NCBI GenBank assembly: GCA_029863035.1
Contig: JAOTWH010000007.1
Span: 1 to 28,023, forward strand
DNA from: Acidimicrobiia bacterium
Lineage (GTDB): Bacteria > Actinomycetota > Acidimicrobiia > UBA5794 > JAOTWH01
Reading direction: 5' to 3'
Length of the DNA: 28,023 nucleotides
Shown: positions 23,317 to 28,023 of the stretch, piece after piece
Numbering within the stretch: the stretch's first letter is position 1
Layout of the letters: every line of letters starts with the position of its first letter
The notes under the pieces: model-generated
The model's database searches: none
Told to the model about the DNA's origin: nothing
What the model saw: only the letters and a program-made list of their open reading frames with translations
Position numbers and translations under genes: made by a program

Positions 23317-25388
23317 GCCGCCGCCTCCTCAAGAGCTGCTCTTGCTGCATTGCGAACAGCCCGCTGGTGTTTCTTCAGCGCGAACTTGCGATCCGCCAGC
23401 ACACGCAAGCCCTGCAATCCAACCTCGCTACCCCGCTCAACAAGGGCATCGGCCACTCCAGCCACTGTGTCGTCGTCCATTGCCCCCGCCTCCATGCCCT
23501 CGATCAACATGGCGTCGAGCTCGGGAGCGGGAGAGGTCTTGATGAGTGCGGCCGCGGCGTGGCGCACCCTCTTCTCGCGATCGGCCAGCGCATCAACGAG
23601 CATCCTTGCCGACTCATTCGGGGCTAACGGCATCAGGGCTCGCAGCACCTCAATGCGAACTCTGGCGTCTTCGTGAGACAAGGCTTTGGTCAATGGTGCG
23701 ACGGCCGCCCTGTTCCCGGTCTTGCCAAGCACGGTTGCCACGTTTCTCACCACATACCACCGGGGATCTCGCAACGATGCCATGAGCGCCGCCACGTTTC
23801 TCTTCCCAATGACGGTGAGCAGGTCGATGAGGGCGCGTCGCATAGTGCCGTCTTCCTCTTCGGCCAGCTGCTCGACAAGCTTCTTGATGGATGTCGATCC
23901 GATACCGATTAGGAACGCCGTTGCCTCCTCGTTGCCCTTGCCCATCTCCGACAAGACATCTCGCACCAGCGAACGGGAGACCAACCGGCCGACAGCTGCC
24001 TGAACGGACGGCTCATTGGTTGCGTCGTACGGCGGATCGACCGTGACGGTCTCCAGCGCCTTGAGGGCTGAGGGGTAGTCGCCCTTTCGAACCTCGCGAG
24101 CGATGTGCCCGGTCCACACGCGCAGCAATCTCTTGAAGCGCTCCTCACGGTTCTCAACCTCGAATAGCCCGCGCATCACGTCGCTCGCGTGGTCGCTACG
24201 CCGCGAAACGTCAACTTGTTCTCTTATCTCTTGAGCCAGGGCAGTGTCGTTGGTCTCCGAATCAAGGGTCGCAAGGAGTTCTGCTACATGGGTCGAAGCA
24301 GTTTGTCGTCTGTCTCGGACATTGGAACCCGATTCAAGCAAAGCAAGCAATTCCTCGGTCGTGACGTCATGGACATCGCCCGCATCCCGGGCGTAGGCCA
24401 GCATCGCTTTGCGGCGAGCTTGGTCCATATGGGAAGCCAGGTCGGCCAGCTCGGCACCCGAGAACTGGTCCAAGAAGATGCGGTGGACACCGTCGCCAGC
24501 TGAGTCGAGGAACTGCGCCATGATCAACACCTGGGATTCATGCGGCAGCATGAAGAAGACGTCCATAAACGTTCCCGTCGGGGACGGTCCCAACTCTCCA
24601 GCCCAATAAGGAGAGAACATCTCGACGAGGGTGATATCGGACGACGCTCCTCCGCCTTCAGGTACCTCTTGATGGATCTCCTCGTACGCCTCGATGAATA
24701 GGCGAGTCACTGCAGCGGGATCATCTTGTGCCGATTGCTTGAGATACTCGGCCATGACCGTCGGATTCGTACCATCGTCGACCATGGCCGCCAGCTCGCT
24801 ATCACGCTGGTTGGCCGCCACATCATCCTTGCTGCCGCCAACGTCGCCGTCACGATCGCCGAGGAGTCCTCGATGGCGCAGGGTTACGGTGGCGATGTCG
24901 GACACGATCTCCAACAGCCCTCCTTGCTGCCAGGCCTCGTCGGGTTCGAGCGACAGGGCGCGAAAGATCTCACACAGGTCGTCGGCAGTTGGCACAAATT
25001 CGATCCTTACCTCGTCGACATCATGAAGAAAGAGCTGCTTGGCCAACTGTTCCACCCCGCCGCGCCGGGCCTCGATCTCATGCACCCCCACTGCGAAACT
25101 TCCAGCCCGTACCTGCAGAAATATTGGCGGTTCTAGCTCTGCCAATATTCCCAGCGCTTGTGTGAACGCTGGTTGGTTCGCGGGATCTGGGTAAAGGCGA
25201 AATGTCGACCACGCGGAGGCGAGGGCGTTGAGGGCGGAAGCTCCCTGCCCGAAATCGATCTCTTCCTGGAGGTCAAGAGCTTCCTCGGGGTCAACCTCAG
25301 CGTCGGACGGAGTGTCGGGTGCAACATCGGACAAGTTGAACTCAACGGCTTCGATGAGCGAACTGAATTCATGCTGGGTTTCGTCCAC
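23313..25388 (-). CDS. Large HEAT-repeat protein paired with HD-GYP enzyme
   Basis: A 691-residue soluble protein with an acidic N-terminus (1-50). A module at about 55-147 (FRLYPDPANQPAF, RAGSFAVGVHEIE, FLHDVDEVRIEF, ADDLCEIFRALS) mirrors residues 10-110 of the downstream HD-GYP protein. A long alpha-helical middle follows, then HEAT-like repeats from about 520 to 690 (for example AALMASLRDPRWYVVRNVATVLG and APLTKALSHEDARVRIEVLRAL), which usually bind proteins. No catalytic motif is seen. The start is a GTG at 25388 with GGGGGA five bases ahead; no earlier start is possible before a TAG. It is the first gene of a coupled pair and diverges from the DUF5317 gene. The function is unknown; a scaffold or regulator of the HD-GYP partner is my inference. 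Confidence 0.85.
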   Translation of the reverse strand: MDETQHEFSSLIEAVEFNLSDVAPDTPSDAEVDPEEALDLQEEIDFGQGASALNALASAWSTFRLYPDPANQPAFTQALGILAELEPPIFLQVRAGSFAVGVHEIEARRGGVEQLAKQLFLHDVDEVRIEFVPTADDLCEIFRALSLEPDEAWQQGGLLEIVSDIATVTLRHRGLLGDRDGDVGGSKDDVAANQRDSELAAMVDDGTNPTVMAEYLKQSAQDDPAAVTRLFIEAYEEIHQEVPEGGGASSDITLVEMFSPYWAGELGPSPTGTFMDVFFMLPHESQVLIMAQFLDSAGDGVHRIFLDQFSGAELADLASHMDQARRKAMLAYARDAGDVHDVTTEELLALLESGSNVRDRRQTASTHVAELLATLDSETNDTALAQEIREQVDVSRRSDHASDVMRGLFEVENREERFKRLLRVWTGHIAREVRKGDYPSALKALETVTVDPPYDATNEPSVQAAVGRLVSRSLVRDVLSEMGKGNEEATAFLIGIGSTSIKKLVEQLAEEEDGTMRRALIDLLTVIGKRNVAALMASLRDPRWYVVRNVATVLGKTGNRAAVAPLTKALSHEDARVRIEVLRALMPLAPNESARMLVDALADREKRVRHAAAALIKTSPAPELDAMLIEGMEAGAMDDDTVAGVADALVERGSEVGLQGLRVLADRKFALKKHQRAVRNAARAALEEAAA

Positions 25389-25505
25389 GCGGTCCCCCGG
25401 GCAGCGATTCTCCTTTACCTATCGGCTGAAACCGAGGTTCCCTGAAGTTTCCGGTGCCCGCCAGGTTCGTGCCCCAACATGGCACAGCGGTGTTACGGTG
25501 CGCGC

Positions 25506-26084
25506 ATGTTGTGGGTGGCGTTGGTCCTTGGGGTAGCTGTTCTCATCGCCCTTCTGCGCGGAGGTTCGCTGTCCAGGTTCGCCCAGATCGACTTGAGGCT
25601 TTGGTGGCTGTTGATCGTCGGAGCAGTAGTGCAAGGCATCGCCAATCTTCTGCCAGCCGACAAAGAGTGGTCGCAAGAAGTCGCCGTAACTCTGATTCTC
25701 ATTTCGTTCGGCTTCCTGATGATTGTCGTGCTCGCCAACCATCGAGAGGTGGGCATGTGGATCGCTGGCCTCGGCATATTGATGAACTTCATCGTCATCG
25801 GGGCCAACGCCGGCATGCCGGTTCTACCGCAAGCAGCGGTGATCGCCGGCGCAGATAGCACCGACCTGGCGTTGGATGCCAAACACGTCGTGCTCGATAG
25901 CGACAGCAGACTGGTATTCCTGGCAGACGTAATCCCCGTGCCATTCTTGCGCCAGGTGCTCTCGATGGGGGACGTCTTATTGGCGGTGGGGCTCGGGTTA
26001 TTCCTTGAAGACCACCTGCGCCGGCCGCTGCGGCTGTTCCGACATGCTGGAAGCAGCAAGCCCGGCTCGGCGGCTCCCGGCTAG
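25506..26084 (+). CDS. DUF5317 integral membrane protein
   Basis: A 192-residue hydrophobic protein with about five membrane segments (near 1-18, 31-48, 60-77, 82-100 and 150-168). The RGGSLSRFAQIDLRLWWLL segment and the INAGMPV-like motif (IGANAGMPVLP, 98-108) match the DUF5317 family; its role is unknown. The frame is open to an ATG at 25479, but that adds a non-membrane MAQRCYGAR; I prefer the ATG at 25506, which begins directly with the first helix. It diverges from the HEAT gene and its stop overlaps the convergent HD gene by four bases. Confidence 0.78.
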   Translation: MLWVALVLGVAVLIALLRGGSLSRFAQIDLRLWWLLIVGAVVQGIANLLPADKEWSQEVAVTLILISFGFLMIVVLANHREVGMWIAGLGILMNFIVIGANAGMPVLPQAAVIAGADSTDLALDAKHVVLDSDSRLVFLADVIPVPFLRQVLSMGDVLLAVGLGLFLEDHLRRPLRLFRHAGSSKPGSAAPG

Positions 26085-27286
26085 TAGGCGATGTGCCCTT
26101 GGCGAGCGACAACCCTGCGCAACGAGCTGACCACGCGAGGGTCGAAGTCATATGCGGCTCCCCGGTGGAGTAGCTCCACAGCCTCCAGCTCGATCAAACC
26201 CATCTCCGTGACTGCCTGGTCGTAGGCGCTTGCCACTCTTATCACCTTCGATGCCATGGGCAGGGTTTCGTCGTGCTCTTCCCCTGGGCGCCGATACGGA
26301 TTGTGTTGCTGAAGAACGGCTTCAGCAACGTCATCCAAGTAGGGGGCCTCGGAAATGATCTCTGCGCCCCACCGGGCGATGTCATGGTCTGTGTAGCCGG
26401 CCTTGAGAATGGCCGGCTCGTTGAGCGTGATACGACCGATGTCGTGCATCAGTGCGGCGTATTCCAACCCGGTCACATCGTTCGGCCCCAATCCCAGATC
26501 CTGCCCGATGGCCCTCGCCAAGGCTGCGGTGCGAGTGCTGTGACCTTCGGGCGCCAACTTGGCGACCTCGGGAATCGTGGCCAAAGCTCGAATCGTTTGT
26601 CCGTATGTGAGCCTGGTACCGGCGTACCGCACGAATGCCAGATGGCTGAAGCCATAGGCCATGGCCGACATCGGGACTGCCCACCACCTCATCGTGGGGA
26701 AGGCGAACGCGAACAACGCTCCAGCCGATATGAGGCCAACCACGGCCGGCCAGTCCTCTAAACCTGACAACCACAGGTAGCGCAGGGCGAAGCGCTCTCG
26801 CTGGTAGCGGCCCGCGGCCCTGACAATCGACGAAGTCACGAACCACGCTGCGCCTCCGGCCAGCACGGCCGCCAGGGCGATCCATTCCTCGCTCAAGCCT
26901 GACTCGGCGGTCAAGCGCGCTCTAACTACAAGGAAGACCATTCCGTACAGAGCAAGGGCGAGGGCATTGGCAAGGAACCCGTCGGTTGCCCCGCCACGCC
27001 GTCCCAGCACCACGAGCCTCGCGGCCAGCAGTCCGAGCGCGTATATGGCTCCCACAGCCAAGCCCTCATCAACCAGCAATGGCACCGCAGCCGCCACGGC
27101 CAAGCCCAGATCCAGGTAGTCATCGGAAGGCGTGGGAACTCGTACCAGTTGTGCCAGTGCCAGCAACGTCGCTCCGATCGCGATGGTCCAGGGGCTCTCA
27201 CTGCTGGCGGCAGCGAACATCGTGCCGATTGCGGCGGTGGCGGTCCAGCCAGCTAGAGAGATCCGATCGAAGGAAAGTTCAGCCAT
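26081..27286 (-). CDS. Integral membrane HD-domain protein (degenerate HD-GYP)
   Basis: A 401-residue protein. Residues 1-220 form about seven hydrophobic segments, a membrane sensor-like part. Residues 225-401 are an HD phosphohydrolase domain: H249 in EGHSTRTA, H281-D282 in LMHDIGR, H328 in QQHNPYRRPG and D356 in SAYDQA. The sequence after the third His lacks the DGGGYP signature (NPYRRPG instead), so it is not a standard HD-GYP; metal ligands seem to be kept and activity is possible. The ATG at 27286 overlaps the end of the upstream HD-GYP gene by 8 bases, implying coupled translation. No Shine-Dalgarno is visible. Confidence 0.87.
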   Translation of the reverse strand: MAELSFDRISLAGWTATAAIGTMFAAASSESPWTIAIGATLLALAQLVRVPTPSDDYLDLGLAVAAAVPLLVDEGLAVGAIYALGLLAARLVVLGRRGGATDGFLANALALALYGMVFLVVRARLTAESGLSEEWIALAAVLAGGAAWFVTSSIVRAAGRYQRERFALRYLWLSGLEDWPAVVGLISAGALFAFAFPTMRWWAVPMSAMAYGFSHLAFVRYAGTRLTYGQTIRALATIPEVAKLAPEGHSTRTAALARAIGQDLGLGPNDVTGLEYAALMHDIGRITLNEPAILKAGYTDHDIARWGAEIISEAPYLDDVAEAVLQQHNPYRRPGEEHDETLPMASKVIRVASAYDQAVTEMGLIELEAVELLHRGAAYDFDPRVVSSLRRVVARQGHIAY

Positions 27287-28023
27287 GGATGCGATACACG
27301 TTCGTTTCGCCTTCGGCTAGGCGTCGGGCCTCGGCCTCGTCATCGAGATCTACTGAGCCGAACCGTTCGCCGCTACGTTCCAGCAACGACACCAGCGCCT
27401 CGACAACGTGGGGTGCGAACTGGGTTCCAGCGTTGGCTCTGAGCTCACCGAAGGCATACTCCTGGGTGAGCGCCTTGCGGTAGGAACGATTGCTCGTCAT
27501 GGCGTCAAAGGCGTCCGCCACTGCCAGAATGCATGCCTCCTCCGTTGGCGGCTCGCCATCGGTGTGAGCGCTCCCGCTATAGCCTCCGCCGTCATAGTGG
27601 GCGTGGTGGGCGGTGGCGATGTCCACGATGGGATGTAGGAACTCCACCCGGGCGAGGATGTCCTCGACGGCATGCACGTGGTCCTGCATCGCCTCATACT
27701 CAGACGGATCGAGCGGGCCCTTCTTCGAGATCAGCTCTCGCGGAACGGCGAGCTTTCCGACATCATGGATGAGCGCCGCCCAACGCAATCGCTGAAGACC
27801 ATCGGCCGAGTATTCCATCTCTGTGCCGATCAGCTCCGACAGGTAGGCCACTCTCTCGGTGTGGCCACGGGTGTAGAGGTCCTTGGCTTCCAGCGCTTTG
27901 ACGAAACCCCGCAGGGTGGCTTCTTGCGCCTCGCGCAGCTGGCCGTAGGAGGCGAAAGTGAGGTGGCCTACGAAGAAGACCGCTGCGATCAAGGGAAGGG
28001 TCACCGGACCCACCAATACATAA
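27279..28023 (-). CDS. Membrane HD-GYP protein, 5' end outside the window
   Basis: The reading frame is open to the right edge with no stop, and a TTG at 28016 is only an internal possibility, so this is the C-terminal ~247 residues of a larger protein. The visible part starts with a hydrophobic helix (GPVTLPLIAAVFFVGHLT), then a linker and an HD-GYP domain. Counting from that TTG: H52 in TRGHTERVA, H84-D85 in LIHDVGKL, H113, H137-H138, and H140-YDGGGYS with Ser in place of the GYP proline, then DAFDAMTSNRSYR. The missing part probably holds more membrane helices, like its downstream neighbour, with which it overlaps by 8 bases. Confidence 0.85.
   Translation of the reverse strand, partial: YVLVGPVTLPLIAAVFFVGHLTFASYGQLREAQEATLRGFVKALEAKDLYTRGHTERVAYLSELIGTEMEYSADGLQRLRWAALIHDVGKLAVPRELISKKGPLDPSEYEAMQDHVHAVEDILARVEFLHPIVDIATAHHAHYDGGGYSGSAHTDGEPPTEEACILAVADAFDAMTSNRSYRKALTQEYAFGELRANAGTQFAPHVVEALVSLLERSGERFGSVDLDDEAEARRLAEGETNVYRIHG

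Overview
The window reads as chromosomal DNA of a GC-rich actinobacterium (Actinomycetota). The evidence is a WhiB1-like regulator, a DUF3107 protein, an actinobacterial argS-hom-thrC-rho-rpmE-prfA-prmC gene order, a TB7.3-like biotin carrier, a Ku/ligase end-joining pair, and frequent GTG/TTG starts with 1-8 base gene overlaps. A deep lineage such as Acidimicrobiia fits (mitochondrial-type aconitase, DUF5317, several HD-GYP genes), but that placement is inference. No phage, insertion sequence, CRISPR or plasmid genes were seen.

Left part (1-12978), mostly on the minus strand: argS, hom, thrC, an Fsa-type aldolase, rho, rpmE (L31 with an acidic tail), a DUF1385 membrane protein, prfA and prmC form a long colinear block. 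It makes an aminoacyl-tRNA synthetase, threonine-pathway enzymes, the termination factor Rho, a ribosomal protein and the release factor with its methylase. Beyond prmC lie an HU gene (plus strand), a Sua5/YrdC gene, a DAO-family flavoprotein (plus strand) and the 5' half of glyA, cut by the window edge. lysA and thrB, often present in this neighbourhood, are absent.

Middle (12979-17865): a repeat-rich non-coding stretch and tRNA-Arg(CCG), then ku facing a stand-alone LigD-type ligase, with an unlisted 46-codon candidate membrane peptide between them. A YqeY protein precedes the ligase. Next come a whiB1-like gene with a perfect 9-bp-arm inverted repeat (CRP-like and also Rex-like) in its leader, DUF3107, and an Mrp-type Fe-S carrier.

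Right part (17966-28023): a mitochondrial-type aconitase and a TlpA-like thioredoxin on plus; a crotonase-family enzyme coupled to a small biotin carrier on minus; then a signalling region. That region holds a HEAT-repeat protein translationally coupled to an HD-GYP protein (both seem to carry the same N-terminal module), a DUF5317 membrane protein, and two overlapping membrane HD/HD-GYP genes, the last cut by the window edge.

The two most unusual non-coding signals are arrays of 7-bp tandem repeats at the borders of prmC, prfA, hom and argS, which supply the stop codons of prfA and prmC, and a family of GC-rich palindromes in the two largest intergenic gaps. The most interesting protein-level signal is the HEAT/HD-GYP pair.
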